Assembly (NCBI GenBank): GCA_035716025.1
Contig: DASTKH010000047.1
Coordinates: 62,001 to 126,000, forward strand
Direction of reading: 5' to 3'
Length of the DNA: 64,000 nucleotides
From: JADGHE01 sp035716025
Lineage (GTDB): Bacteria > Pseudomonadota > Alphaproteobacteria > Rhizobiales > Xanthobacteraceae
In this document: positions 8,741-20,051 of the stretch, piece after piece
Layout of the letters: each line of letters opens with the position of its first letter
Numbering within the stretch: position 1 is the stretch's first letter
Notes under the pieces: model-generated
Databases searched by the model: none
Seen by the model: only the letters and a program-made list of their open reading frames with translations
What the model was told of the DNA's origin: nothing
Made by a program: the position numbers and the translations under genes

Positions 8741-9055
8741 CTAAACGAAACGGTCGAACCGCTTCCGGGAGGGGGCGGGTTCGCCCTGCGCGGCCGTTGC
8801 ATAGCGGGCGGCCGCGACGGCGGGCGTCGTGCGGCGCCGGCGCCGCAAATGCGCGACGTGCTCGCGAACGGCGAGCAAATGAACGAGAAAAGGAGCAAAC
8901 CCGCCGCGGCCGAGGGCCGATCCCCCGGCGTGCGGAACCGGCGGAGGGACGGGGACCAAAGCACGGCCTTGCGCCGCAGGCGGCGGACCGGCGCGACCGC
9001 CTTCCGGCCGGCGAAACGCCGCGTCCCGAACGGCGGTGATGCGATCGGCGGCCAC
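8741..9055 (-). CDS. Small hypothetical protein with strong ribosome-binding site
   Basis: An open frame of 104 residues starts at a GTG (9055) preceded by AGGAGG at 9061-9066, five bases away, and ends three bases beyond the ggt stop. The protein is basic. It has a proline- and glycine-rich middle and a C-terminal helical stretch around LAVREHVAHLRRRRRTTPAV, ending in KRFDRFV. I do not recognise the family. The ideal Shine-Dalgarno spacing is the main reason to call it; other frames here look like non-coding, arginine-rich shadow frames. Confidence 0.45.
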   Translation of the reverse strand: MAADRITAVRDAAFRRPEGGRAGPPPAAQGRALVPVPPPVPHAGGSALGRGGFAPFLVHLLAVREHVAHLRRRRRTTPAVAAARYATAAQGEPAPSRKRFDRFV

Positions 9056-9240
9056 CCGTGCCTCCTGTGCCGAATTGGGTCAGTTGCCTGACGGGTCGCA
9101 ATCGGCATGCCGGGCAAATTCGTGCGGGGGCTGCGGGTTCCGCCGCCTGTGCCGATCGCTTTTCGATTTCTTTAACGATCGCGGCTAGAGTCCCCAGGGG
9201 TTCGAACCGGCCGGTTCGGCCGGCGGCGGAGTTCCGGCAC

Positions 9241-11016
9241 ATGGGCCACGCGACGCGGGGCGAGCGGCAGTCAAGCCGGGGTCGGGCCCCTGTCGGTTCG
9301 CCCAACACGGCAGGAGGCGCGCGCGCGCAGGAGCCGCCGGCGCTCGATCCGACACGCATTCTCGCGTCGATCGGCGAAGTTCCCTATGTCTGGGACATCG
9401 AGACCGACGGGCTTGAGTGGGGCGCGAACGCGGCGGCGGTGCTCGACGTCGAGGACGAGTCAAATCTTGCCACCGGACGCGGCTATGCCCGGCTGTTCGC
9501 GCCGGAGACGCCGGTAACCCGGTTCGACGCGATCATGCAATCGGGCGCGGACGCGGGCAGCGGCGTTCCCTTCCAGGTCGAATACGCCTTGCGGGGCAAA
9601 GCCGGCGAAACGCGGTGGATCGAGGACACCGGCCGCTGGTTCGCCGGTCACGACGGGCGGCCGAAATACGCGCACGGCGTGGTTCGGGTCGTCAACGAGC
9701 GCCACGCCGCGCAGGAACGCCTTGCCTATCTCTCCCGCGCCGACGCGCTGACCGGCGAGGTGAACCGCTGGAACCTGACGGAGGCGCTTTCCGCCGCCTT
9801 GGACGAGGCGGTCCGCGACCGCACGTCCTGTGCTTTTCTTCTTCTCGCGATCGACAACCTGTCGCACATCAACGAGGCCTACGGCTACGACGTGGCGGAC
9901 GAAGCCATCAGTGCGGTGGCCAAGCGCCTGCGCGGCAAGCTGCGCGGCGGCGATGTGCTCGGCCGCTTTTCCGGCAACACGTTCGGCGTCGTGCTGCGCA
10001 ATTGCACGGACGAAGAGATGGGCGTCGCTGCCGAGCGGCTTCTCGCCGGCGTTCGCGACAATGTGATCCAGACGAGCCATGTGCCGATGGCGCTGACCAT
10101 TACGATCGGCGGCGTCGTTGCGCCGCGGCATGCCCGCACGCTCGCGCAGGCGTTGTCGCACGCCCAGGAAGCGTTGGACACCGCCAAGGCCAAGCGGCAG
10201 GGCTCGTTCGTCGCCTATCGGCCGAGCGTGGAGCGCGCGACGCTACGCCGCGAAAATGTGGCAGCGACCGAAGAGATCATCGCCGCGCTCGCCGAACGGC
10301 GCATCCTCACCGCCTTCGAGCCGGTGGTGGAGGCCGCCTCGCGCCGGATCGCGTTCCGGGAAGCGCTGATCCGTATCCGCCGCGCCGACGGCTCGCTCAC
10401 CGATGCTGCCGCCGTGATCCCGATTGCGGAACGGCTCGGGCTCGTGCGGCTGCTCGACCATCGCGCCCTGGAGCTCGTCACCGCCGAGCTCGCCTCCGCC
10501 CCGGACCTGAAACTCAGCATCAATGTCTCGCCCGCATCGACGGTCGACCCCGACTGGTGGGCAAGCCTCGTGGCGCAGCTCAAGTTGCGGCCGAATCTCG
10601 GCGAGCGCCTCACGGTCGAAATCACGGAGATGGCGGCGATTCGCGACGTCGACGAGACGCGCGGCTTCGTCAGCCGCGTCAAGGATCTCGGCTGCCGCAT
10701 CGCCATCGACGATTTCGGCGCGGGGCATACCTCGTTTCGCAATCTGCGGCGTCTCGGCGTCGATATGATCAAGATCGACGGCGGCTTCGTGAAGAACATG
10801 ACCCGCTCCGCCGACGACCGCGTCTTCGTGCGCACGCTGGTCGATCTTGGCCGGGCGCTGGGATTGGCGACGGTCGCCGAATGGGTTCAGGACGAAGAGG
10901 CGGCCGCGCTCTTGAGCGCATGGGGCTGCGACTATCTACAGGGGGAGTTCGTCGGGCGGGCGAGCATCGAACGGCCTTGGGCGGACAAGACGAAGCGCCA
11001 AGCGGGCGCGGCTTGA
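9241..11016 (+). CDS. PAS / degenerate GGDEF / EAL protein, c-di-GMP phosphodiesterase
   Basis: A 591-residue cytoplasmic signalling protein. Residues about 35-150 form a PAS domain (WDIETDGLEW to a PAC segment with RWIEDTGRW). Residues about 160-320 form a GGDEF domain whose active site reads SGNTF in place of GGDEF, so cyclase activity is not expected. Residues about 340-580 form an EAL domain with Glu374 in EALIR, NVSP, VEITE, IDDFGAGHTSF, MIKIDGG and AEWVQDEEA. All metal and catalytic positions of active phosphodiesterases look present. It should hydrolyse c-di-GMP, with PAS and the inactive GGDEF as input domains. The ATG at 9241 has GGAG upstream; a longer frame back to 9058 is arginine-rich and unlikely. 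Confidence 0.88.
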   Translation: MGHATRGERQSSRGRAPVGSPNTAGGARAQEPPALDPTRILASIGEVPYVWDIETDGLEWGANAAAVLDVEDESNLATGRGYARLFAPETPVTRFDAIMQSGADAGSGVPFQVEYALRGKAGETRWIEDTGRWFAGHDGRPKYAHGVVRVVNERHAAQERLAYLSRADALTGEVNRWNLTEALSAALDEAVRDRTSCAFLLLAIDNLSHINEAYGYDVADEAISAVAKRLRGKLRGGDVLGRFSGNTFGVVLRNCTDEEMGVAAERLLAGVRDNVIQTSHVPMALTITIGGVVAPRHARTLAQALSHAQEALDTAKAKRQGSFVAYRPSVERATLRRENVAATEEIIAALAERRILTAFEPVVEAASRRIAFREALIRIRRADGSLTDAAAVIPIAERLGLVRLLDHRALELVTAELASAPDLKLSINVSPASTVDPDWWASLVAQLKLRPNLGERLTVEITEMAAIRDVDETRGFVSRVKDLGCRIAIDDFGAGHTSFRNLRRLGVDMIKIDGGFVKNMTRSADDRVFVRTLVDLGRALGLATVAEWVQDEEAAALLSAWGCDYLQGEFVGRASIERPWADKTKRQAGAA

Positions 11017-11055
11017 TCGCCTTTCATTCGCCGGTGCCGCGGCGGAGAGACCGCC

Positions 11056-11646
11056 CTAGGCGTCCTTGTCGTCCTTTTCGCCGCTCAAGCGGTCGAGACG
11101 CTTCTGCATGTCCGCGAGCTGGCGCTTCAGGTCTTCGAAATCGCCGTCGGTCGGCGCGGAGCGCGAAGGCGGTTCGTGCGTTTCGCCGGCGGGCCGGCCG
11201 AACGGAGTGAACATCGAGAAGGCGCGCTCGAACAGCTCCATGTTGCGGCGCGCCTGCTCCTCGAGCGCGCCGAACGGGCCCATGCCGAAGGCCTGCGCCA
11301 TCTGCGCCCGCAGCTTCTCCTGTTGCTCGCTGAGCGAAGCGATCGACATTTCGAGAAAACGCGGCACCAGAAGCTGCATCGAGTCGCCGTAGAAGCGGAT
11401 GAGCTGCCGCAGGAAGGTGACGGGGAGCAGGTTCTGGCCTTCCTTGTTCTCCTGTTCGAAGATGATCTGCGCCAGCACCTGCCGGGTGATGTCCTCTCCG
11501 GTTTTCGCGTCGAAAACGACGAAATCTTCGCCGCCCTTCACCATGGCGGCAAGATCTTCCAAGGTGACGTAGGTCGAGGTGCCGGTATTGTAGAGGCGGC
11601 GATTGGCGTATTTCTTGATCGTCACCGGTTCGGCGGGTTTGGCCAT
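11056..11646 (-). CDS. phaR: Polyhydroxyalkanoate synthesis repressor PhaR
   Basis: A 196-residue regulator with the PHB/PHA accumulation DNA-binding domain at the N-terminus (TIKKYANRRLYNTGTSTYVTL, residues about 9-29) and two PHB-associated segments (DITRQVLAQIIFEQE, and LLPVTFLRQLIRFYGDSMQ near residue 90). PhaR senses PHB granules and represses phasin and PHB genes when free of polymer. The C-terminal third is a charged coiled coil. It is divergent from phaA with a 433-base spacer, the usual arrangement in Rhizobiales. Confidence 0.95.
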   Translation of the reverse strand: MAKPAEPVTIKKYANRRLYNTGTSTYVTLEDLAAMVKGGEDFVVFDAKTGEDITRQVLAQIIFEQENKEGQNLLPVTFLRQLIRFYGDSMQLLVPRFLEMSIASLSEQQEKLRAQMAQAFGMGPFGALEEQARRNMELFERAFSMFTPFGRPAGETHEPPSRSAPTDGDFEDLKRQLADMQKRLDRLSGEKDDKDA

Positions 11647-12079
11647 GTGTTATCAATCCCGGAGCATGGTGCAGAGCTTGGTCGCCGCATTGCGGACCGT
11701 GGCCTTCGCCCCTCGGCCCACCGTCGGCGCAGTGGGCCGCACGGCGGCTGTCTCATCGCGGCCGCGCGATCGCCGGCTTGGGCGACGCGCCAGCCTGGCG
11801 GGGGCTGCTGAGGGGCGCATGCAAAGCAACTTCGGTTTGCGCCGCACGGTTGGGGGCGGTGGCCTGAACGACTTCAAGCATATGCACTTTTGACACGGGA
11901 GGGCCACCGTTTTGTGCGAGGCGGCGAAACCGCCCGCAACGCCTATATTCGGTAAGGCGGGCTTGTGGACCGTCAGGGATGCGGCTATCGAAATCCGAAA
12001 GCGGCGGCCGCCGAAGGGGCGCTGCCCACCGCATGTCCACCTGAACTGCCCTGCCCGGCGCGGCCAGAGGAGACGGACA
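11647..12079. other. Intergenic region between phaR and phaA
   Basis: These 433 bases must carry divergent promoters for phaR and phaA. No protein-coding frame is convincing. A TGCGCCGCA element occurs near 11838, reminiscent of the TGC/GCA pairs bound by PhaR in Paracoccus, but short matches of this kind are expected in GC-rich DNA. AGAGGAG (12066-12072) precedes the phaA start. Confidence 0.5.
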
Positions 12080-13255
12080 ATGAGAGACGAGATTGTGATC
12101 GTCGGTGCGGCACGCACCCCGGTCGGCGCCTTCAACGGCGCCTTTGCTAACGTTCCGGCGCACGAACTCGGCAAAACCGCAATCGCGGCGGCCCTGCAGC
12201 GGGCCGAGGTCGAGGCCGCCGAGGTCTCCGAGACCATCATGGGCCAGATCCTCACGGCCGGCCAAGGACAGAACCCGGCGCGGCAGGCCTCGATCGCCGC
12301 CGGAATTCCGGTGGAGAGCCCCGCGTGGGGCGTGAACCAGCTCTGCGGCTCGGGGTTGCGGGCGGTCGCGCTCGGCTACCAGGCGCTCCTCAACGGCGAC
12401 TCGGAGATCGTCGTCGCGGGCGGCCAGGAGTCTATGAGCATGGCGCCGCACTGTCAGCATTTGCGGGGTGGCGTGAAGATGGGCGCAGTCGAGCTCGTCG
12501 ACACGATGATTAAGGACGGCCTGTGGGACGCCTTCAACGGCTACCATATGGGCTCGACCGCCGAGAACGTCGCCCGCCAATGGCAGATCACGCGCCAGCA
12601 GCAGGACGAGTTCGCCGTCGCCTCGCAGAACAAGGCCGAGGCCGCGCTGAAATCCGGCCGCTTCAAGGACGAGATCGCGCCCGTGACGGTGAAGACCCGC
12701 AAGGGCGACGTGGTCGTGGATACCGACGAATATCCGAAGTCCGGCGTGACGCTCGAGTCGATCTCGAAGTTGCGGCCGGCCTTCGAGAAGGACGGGACGG
12801 TGACGGCGGCGAACGCCTCCGGCATCAACGACGGCGCGGCCGCGGTGGTGCTGATGAAGGCGAGCGAAGCGCAGAAACGCGGTCGCAAGATCCTCGCCCG
12901 CATCGTTTCCTGGGCGCAGGCGGGCGTCGATCCGAAGATCATGGGCACCGGCCCGATTCCTGCCTCGCGCGCCGCCCTCAAGAAGGCGGGCTGGTCGATC
13001 CACGATCTCGATCTCATCGAGGCGAACGAGGCCTTCGCGGCGCAGGCCTGCGGCGTCAACAAGGATCTTGGCTGGGACCCCGCCAAGGTAAACGTGAACG
13101 GCGGCGCGATCGCCATCGGTCACCCGATCGGCGCCTCCGGCGCGCGCGTTCTCGTGACGCTGCTGCACGAGATGGAGAAGCGCAACGCCAAGAAGGGCCT
13201 CGCGACGCTCTGCATCGGCGGCGGCATGGGCATCGCCATGTGTGTGGAACGCTGA
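12080..13255 (+). CDS. phaA: Acetyl-CoA acetyltransferase (beta-ketothiolase) PhaA
   Basis: The 391-residue biosynthetic thiolase condenses two acetyl-CoA to acetoacetyl-CoA, the first step of PHB synthesis. The acyl-carrying nucleophile is Cys89 in NQLCGSGLRAV, with His348 in GHPIGASGA and Cys378 in CIGGGMG completing the active site. Length and start (MRDEIVIVGAARTPVG) match PhaA of rhizobia, and AGAGGAG lies just upstream of the ATG at 12080. phaB follows after 189 bases. The PHB synthase gene phaC is not in this window. Confidence 0.96.
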   Translation: MRDEIVIVGAARTPVGAFNGAFANVPAHELGKTAIAAALQRAEVEAAEVSETIMGQILTAGQGQNPARQASIAAGIPVESPAWGVNQLCGSGLRAVALGYQALLNGDSEIVVAGGQESMSMAPHCQHLRGGVKMGAVELVDTMIKDGLWDAFNGYHMGSTAENVARQWQITRQQQDEFAVASQNKAEAALKSGRFKDEIAPVTVKTRKGDVVVDTDEYPKSGVTLESISKLRPAFEKDGTVTAANASGINDGAAAVVLMKASEAQKRGRKILARIVSWAQAGVDPKIMGTGPIPASRAALKKAGWSIHDLDLIEANEAFAAQACGVNKDLGWDPAKVNVNGGAIAIGHPIGASGARVLVTLLHEMEKRNAKKGLATLCIGGGMGIAMCVER

Positions 13256-13293
13256 GGCCCCGGCCCGCACCATCCGCACGCGCCGTTCCGCGA

Positions 13294-13316
13294 CGCCCGG
13301 CCGTGCCTGCCGGGCG
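13294..13316 (+). repeat. Stem-loop between phaA and phaB
   Basis: CGCCCGGC (13294-13301) pairs perfectly with GCCGGGCG (13309-13316) across a 7-base loop. No T-run follows, so it is not a typical terminator; it could set relative phaA and phaB message levels by protecting the phaA 3' end. Confidence 0.4.
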
Positions 13317-13444
13317 GTGTCCGCGGCCCACAGCGGCATGGCGCCGCTTGTAGCGTGTGCACCGGCGCGCCGTAGCCCTTCGCCGCGGCGCATCGCCGGG
13401 CCGGGATGGGCGGGTTCGTCCCTGTTGTTCGAGGAGGGAGCAAC

Positions 13445-14170
13445 ATGTCGCGCGTCGCGCTTGTGACGGGTGGTACACGCGGCATCGGCGCCGCGATCGC
13501 CAAGGCCCTGAAGGCGGCCGGCCATAAAGTCGCGGCGAATTATGCCGGCAACGACGCGGCGGCGGAGGCATTCAAGGCCGAAACCGGCCTTCCGGTTTAC
13601 AAATGGGACGTCGCCTCCTACGCGGCGTGCGAAGCCGGCATCCGCAAAGTCGAAGCTGAGCTCGGCCCCGTAGAGATCCTCGTCAACAACGCCGGAATCA
13701 CGCGCGACAGCATGTTCCACCGCATGAAGCTCGAGCAATGGACGGCGGTGATCCACACCAATCTCGGCTCGTTGTTCAACATGTGCCGGCCGGTGATCGA
13801 GGGCATGCGGGCACGCCGCTTCGGCCGCATCATCAACATTTCCTCGATCAACGGCCAGAAGGGCCAGATCGGGCAGGTGAACTACTCGGCTGCGAAAGCC
13901 GGCGAGATCGGCTTCACCAAGGCACTCGCGCAGGAGGTGGCGCGTTCGGGAATCACCGTCAACGCCATTTGCCCCGGCTACACCAATACCGACATGGTGC
14001 GGGCGGTGCCAAAGGACGTGCTGGAGAAGACCATCATCCCGCAAATTCCGGTGGGACGGCTCGGCGAGCCGGAGGAGATCGCCCGCGCCGTGTTGTTTCT
14101 CGCCTCCGACGATGCGGGTTTCATCACCGGCTCGACGCTCTCGGCGAATGGCGGCCAGGTAATGGTATAG
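13445..14170 (+). CDS. phaB: Acetoacetyl-CoA reductase PhaB
   Basis: A 241-residue short-chain dehydrogenase that reduces acetoacetyl-CoA to (R)-3-hydroxybutyryl-CoA with NADPH, the second PHB step. The Rossmann motif is VTGGTRGIG (residues 7-15), followed by NNAGITRD, the catalytic serine in NISSINGQKGQIGQ, and Tyr147 and Lys151 in NYSAAKAG. The GQKGQxGQ segment and length are specific to PhaB within the SDR family. The ATG at 13445 is preceded by GAGGAGGGAG. Co-transcription with phaA is likely. Confidence 0.96.
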   Translation: MSRVALVTGGTRGIGAAIAKALKAAGHKVAANYAGNDAAAEAFKAETGLPVYKWDVASYAACEAGIRKVEAELGPVEILVNNAGITRDSMFHRMKLEQWTAVIHTNLGSLFNMCRPVIEGMRARRFGRIINISSINGQKGQIGQVNYSAAKAGEIGFTKALAQEVARSGITVNAICPGYTNTDMVRAVPKDVLEKTIIPQIPVGRLGEPEEIARAVLFLASDDAGFITGSTLSANGGQVMV

Positions 14171-14212
14171 TCCGGCGTCGGCTTCTCGCCGCCGCGGACA
14201 CGGCGCGGCGGC

Positions 14213-14776
14213 TCACACCGTCGCGCCCCGCGCCTTGGGGCGGCGCAGATGCTCCTCGAGCCGCGGCATCAACTCGACGAAATTGCAGGGCCGGGTACGA
14301 TAATCGAGCTGATGCACGAGGATTTCGTCCCAGGCGTCGCGGCAGGCGCCCGGCGAGCCCGGCAGACAGAAGATGAAGGTCGCGTTGGCGAGGCCCGCCG
14401 TCGCACGCGACTGAATCGTCGAGACGCCGATTTTCGGATAGCTGAGGAGGTGGAAGAGGGTCGAAAATCCTTCCATCCGCTTCTCGAACAGCGGTTCGAT
14501 CGCCTCCGGCGTGACGTCGCGGCCGGTGAAGCCGGTCCCGCCGGTGGTGATCACGACCTCGACCGCGGGATCGTCGATCCACCGCTTCACCCGATCGCGG
14601 ATCGCCGCGACCTCATCCGGAACGATCGCGCGGTCGGCGAGGGCGTGCCCGGCCCTTTCGAGCCGTTCGACCAAGGTCGCGCCCGATTTGTCGTCTGCGA
14701 GATCGCGCGTGTCGGACACGGTGAGCACCGCGATCTTCAGCGGGATGAACGGGCGGCTTTCGTCGATACCGGGCAT
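14213..14776 (-). CDS. moaB: Molybdenum cofactor biosynthesis protein MoaB
   Basis: A 187-residue MoaB/Mog-family protein that binds molybdopterin; in organisms with this form it is implicated in molybdopterin adenylylation before molybdate insertion. Visible are VLTVSDTR near the N-terminus, the TTGGTGFTGRDVTPEA motif near residue 108, and the LPGSPGAC segment near residue 154. It is convergent with phaB and downstream of the zinc metallopeptidase gene on the same strand. No other molybdenum genes are adjacent. Confidence 0.92.
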   Translation of the reverse strand: MPGIDESRPFIPLKIAVLTVSDTRDLADDKSGATLVERLERAGHALADRAIVPDEVAAIRDRVKRWIDDPAVEVVITTGGTGFTGRDVTPEAIEPLFEKRMEGFSTLFHLLSYPKIGVSTIQSRATAGLANATFIFCLPGSPGACRDAWDEILVHQLDYRTRPCNFVELMPRLEEHLRRPKARGATV

Positions 14777-14797
14777 TCGGGCCCTCCTCGTTCGTGT

Positions 14798-15724
14798 TCA
14801 AAGGCGCGCGGAGGGGCTGAAGGTGTTGCAGGCCTCGATCGTGCCGTGCTGGAAGCCCTTCAGGAACCAACGCTTGCGCTGCTCGGCGGAACCGTGGGTG
14901 AAGGCGTCCGGCACGACGTGGCCGCGCGCGCGCTTCTGCAGCGTGTCGTCGCCGATTGCGGAAGCCGTCTGCAGCGCCGCATCAACATCGCCGGGCTCCA
15001 GGAAATCCGGCTTGCGTTGCGACTGCAGATAGCTCCGCTCGTGATTGGCCCAGAGCCCGGCGAAGCAATCGGCCTGCAGTTCGACCCGCACCTGCAGCCG
15101 GTTCGCTTCCACGCGATCGAGCCCGCGCTGCATCTCCTGCACTTTCGGCAGAATGCCGAGCAGATTCTGCACGTGATGGCCGAACTCGTGGCCGATGACA
15201 TAGGCCTGCGAGAAGCGGCATGCCGATTTGCTCTGGCAGCCGCGGAAGCGCGTCTCGATCTCGCGGAAAAAGGATGTGTCGAGATAGATGCGCTCATCGC
15301 GCGGGCAGTAGAACGGACCCATGGCGGAGACCGCCTGTCCGCAACCCGAAACGGTCGCGCCGGCAAACAGCACGAGCCGCGGCCGGCGATAGCTGCGATT
15401 GTATTTCGTGAAAATTTCCCGCCAGCGGTCCTGGTTCTCCCCGAGCACGGCGGCGACGAAGTCGCCGGCTTCGTCCTTGGGAGCCGCGGTCCTGCCGCGC
15501 GGCGGCTGATAGGGCTGGTGATAGCTTGAGCCGCCGCCGCTCAGCAGTTCAGCGCCGCCGATCAACAGCCGCGGGTCGATGCCGAGCGCCCAGCCGAGGA
15601 GTCCCAGCACAACGACCGTGCCGATGCCGAGTCCGCCGGGACCTCCCGGCAGGCTCATTCCCCCGCCGCCGTCCTCGCGACGATCCTCGATGTCGTCGCT
15701 GCGGCGGAAATCATCATACCGCAT
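14798..15724 (-). CDS. ypfJ: Neutral zinc metallopeptidase, YpfJ family
   Basis: A 308-residue membrane-anchored protein of the putative neutral zinc metallopeptidase family. The glycine-rich N-terminus is followed by one hydrophobic segment (about residues 33-52) and a periplasmic catalytic domain with His179 and His183 in HEFGHH and the downstream glutamate in ELQADCFAGLWA. A C-terminal FTHGSAEQRKRWF-type motif is conserved in the family. The substrate is unknown; the fold resembles gluzincins. It is divergent from ccrM. Confidence 0.88.
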   Translation of the reverse strand: MRYDDFRRSDDIEDRREDGGGGMSLPGGPGGLGIGTVVVLGLLGWALGIDPRLLIGGAELLSGGGSSYHQPYQPPRGRTAAPKDEAGDFVAAVLGENQDRWREIFTKYNRSYRRPRLVLFAGATVSGCGQAVSAMGPFYCPRDERIYLDTSFFREIETRFRGCQSKSACRFSQAYVIGHEFGHHVQNLLGILPKVQEMQRGLDRVEANRLQVRVELQADCFAGLWANHERSYLQSQRKPDFLEPGDVDAALQTASAIGDDTLQKRARGHVVPDAFTHGSAEQRKRWFLKGFQHGTIEACNTFSPSARL

Positions 15725-15786
15725 TCACCTCTCCTCTTGGGCCGGCCGGGCGGGGCTTTAAGCGATTTTCGTCGAGACCGCACGCC

Positions 15787-15973
15787 GAGTCCACGCCAAC
15801 CGCTAACGCTTTCTTCACGATTCGCCCGCGCCGCACCGAGCCGCATTTTCGCGGACGTTCTGCCGTCAAAATTGTCGCGGATTTAAGTCGTTCTTTACCC
15901 GCGCCCGACATGATGGCCGCCGTCGGTTGAAGGTCTCGCGTCGCCGACTTCGCAGCCCAGAGTATCCAGAGTC
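15787..15973. promoter_or_regulatory. ccrM leader with three GANTC sites and a CtrA-like box
   Basis: GANTC, the predicted target of the downstream methylase, occurs at 15787-15791 (GAGTC), 15819-15823 (GATTC) and 15969-15973 (GAGTC). A near match to the CtrA consensus TTAA-N7-TTAA occurs at 15883-15899 (TTAA, seven bases, TTTACC). In Caulobacter, ccrM is activated by CtrA and repressed by full methylation of leader GANTC sites; the same logic is inferred here. Confidence 0.5.
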
Positions 15974-15980
15974 TCTGCGT

Positions 15981-17117
15981 ATGGGTGTGTCGCGTCGCGG
16001 GGCGTCCGTCAGGACGCCCCGCTCGTTCGAAGAGTCGCAGCCGGGCCACGTTCTCGTGGGCGACTGTGTCGCCGAAATGGCGCAGCTTCCCGCGTCTTCG
16101 GTCGATCTCGTCTTCGCTGATCCGCCGTACAATCTGCAGCTGCGCGGCGACCTCAAGCGCCCCGACGATTCGCGCGTGGACGCCGTCGACGAGGAGTGGG
16201 ACCGCTTCGCGAGCTTCGAGCATTACGACGCCTTCACGCGCGCGTGGCTGATCGCCTGCCGCAGGCTCATGAAGCCGAACGCGACGCTCTGGGTCATCGG
16301 CTCCTATCACAACATCTTTCGCGTCGGCGCGATCATGCAGGATCTCGGCTTCTGGATCCTCAACGACGTAGTCTGGCGCAAGACAAACCCGATGCCGAAC
16401 TTCCGCGGCCGTCGCTTCACCAATGCGCATGAGACCCTGATCTGGGCGGCGCGCGATGCGGAGAGCCGCAAATACACGTTCAACTACGAGGCTCTCAAGG
16501 CCGGCAATGACGACGTGCAGATGCGGTCCGACTGGCTTATTCCGCTCTGCACGGGCGAGGAACGGCTGAAGGACGCCGCCGGCAAGAAGCTGCATCCGAC
16601 GCAGAAGCCCGAGGCGCTGCTCGCCCGGGTGCTGCTCGCCGCCTCGCGCCCCGGCGATGTGATCCTCGATCCGTTCCTCGGCACCGGAACGAGCGCGGCC
16701 GTGGCCAAGAAGCTGCGCCGGCGCTTCATCGGCATCGAGCGCGATGCGGCTTATGCCGAAGCGGCGAAGCGCCGCATCGCGGCCGCAGAGGCTTTGCCCG
16801 AAGCGGCGCTGGCGCCGTTCGTCACCGCCCGCGAGGCCCCGCGCGTGCCGTTTTCCGCCCTGGTGGAGCGGGGAATCCTGGGCCCGGGCCAGCGGCTCGT
16901 TGACGCCAAACGCCGGCACTCCGCCATGGTGCGGGCCGACGGCAGCATCGACCTCAACGGCACGGTGGGCTCGATCCACCGCATCGGCGCGCTCGCGCAA
17001 GGGCTCGAGGCTTGCAACGGCTGGAGCTACTGGCATGTCGAAACGCCGCAGGGCCTGACCCCGATCGACGCGTTGCGCGCGCGCATGCGTGCCGAGATGG
17101 CAATCGCCGCGGAGTAG
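15981..17117 (+). CDS. ccrM: Cell-cycle DNA adenine methyltransferase CcrM (GANTC)
   Basis: A 378-residue beta-class DNA adenine-N6 methyltransferase. The catalytic DPPYN motif starts at Asp47, followed by NLQLRGDLKRPD, and the SAM-binding motif LDPFLGTGTSA lies near residue 230, the permuted beta-class order. The C-terminal region from about residue 270 (FSALVERGILGPGQRL onward) is the CcrM-specific RAMA-like domain used in GANTC recognition. It methylates newly replicated DNA late in the cell cycle and is normally essential in Alphaproteobacteria. The ATG at 15981 was chosen; a TTG at 15927 would add 18 residues without family similarity. Confidence 0.95.
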   Translation: MGVSRRGASVRTPRSFEESQPGHVLVGDCVAEMAQLPASSVDLVFADPPYNLQLRGDLKRPDDSRVDAVDEEWDRFASFEHYDAFTRAWLIACRRLMKPNATLWVIGSYHNIFRVGAIMQDLGFWILNDVVWRKTNPMPNFRGRRFTNAHETLIWAARDAESRKYTFNYEALKAGNDDVQMRSDWLIPLCTGEERLKDAAGKKLHPTQKPEALLARVLLAASRPGDVILDPFLGTGTSAAVAKKLRRRFIGIERDAAYAEAAKRRIAAAEALPEAALAPFVTAREAPRVPFSALVERGILGPGQRLVDAKRRHSAMVRADGSIDLNGTVGSIHRIGALAQGLEACNGWSYWHVETPQGLTPIDALRARMRAEMAIAAE

Positions 17118-17250
17118 GCCCGGCGACCCGCGACGCGCGCGACCGCCGCTTCGTCCTGATCCGCCCCGGCCGTGTTTGGCCTCTCGCCCCCTCACCCGGC
17201 CCCCACCAGAAAGAGGGTTCTTCCCTGCGGCGCCGCCCGGCCTTCCCGCC

Positions 17251-19929
<2,679 letters not shown>

Positions 19930-20051
19930 ACGTCAGATGCCTCGTCTTGGGATGCCGCCCGGTGCGCCCCGAGCGGCATGCCGGTCTTGGCGCGTTTTGG
20001 CCGGCATTTCAACCGGTATGGGGATGTGTGTGGCGGCGGCAGCTCCGCGCG

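Noticed and set aside
11889..11894. TTGACA resembling a -35 box upstream of phaA
   Set aside because: No matching -10 hexamer lies 16-18 bases downstream, so it cannot be called a promoter.
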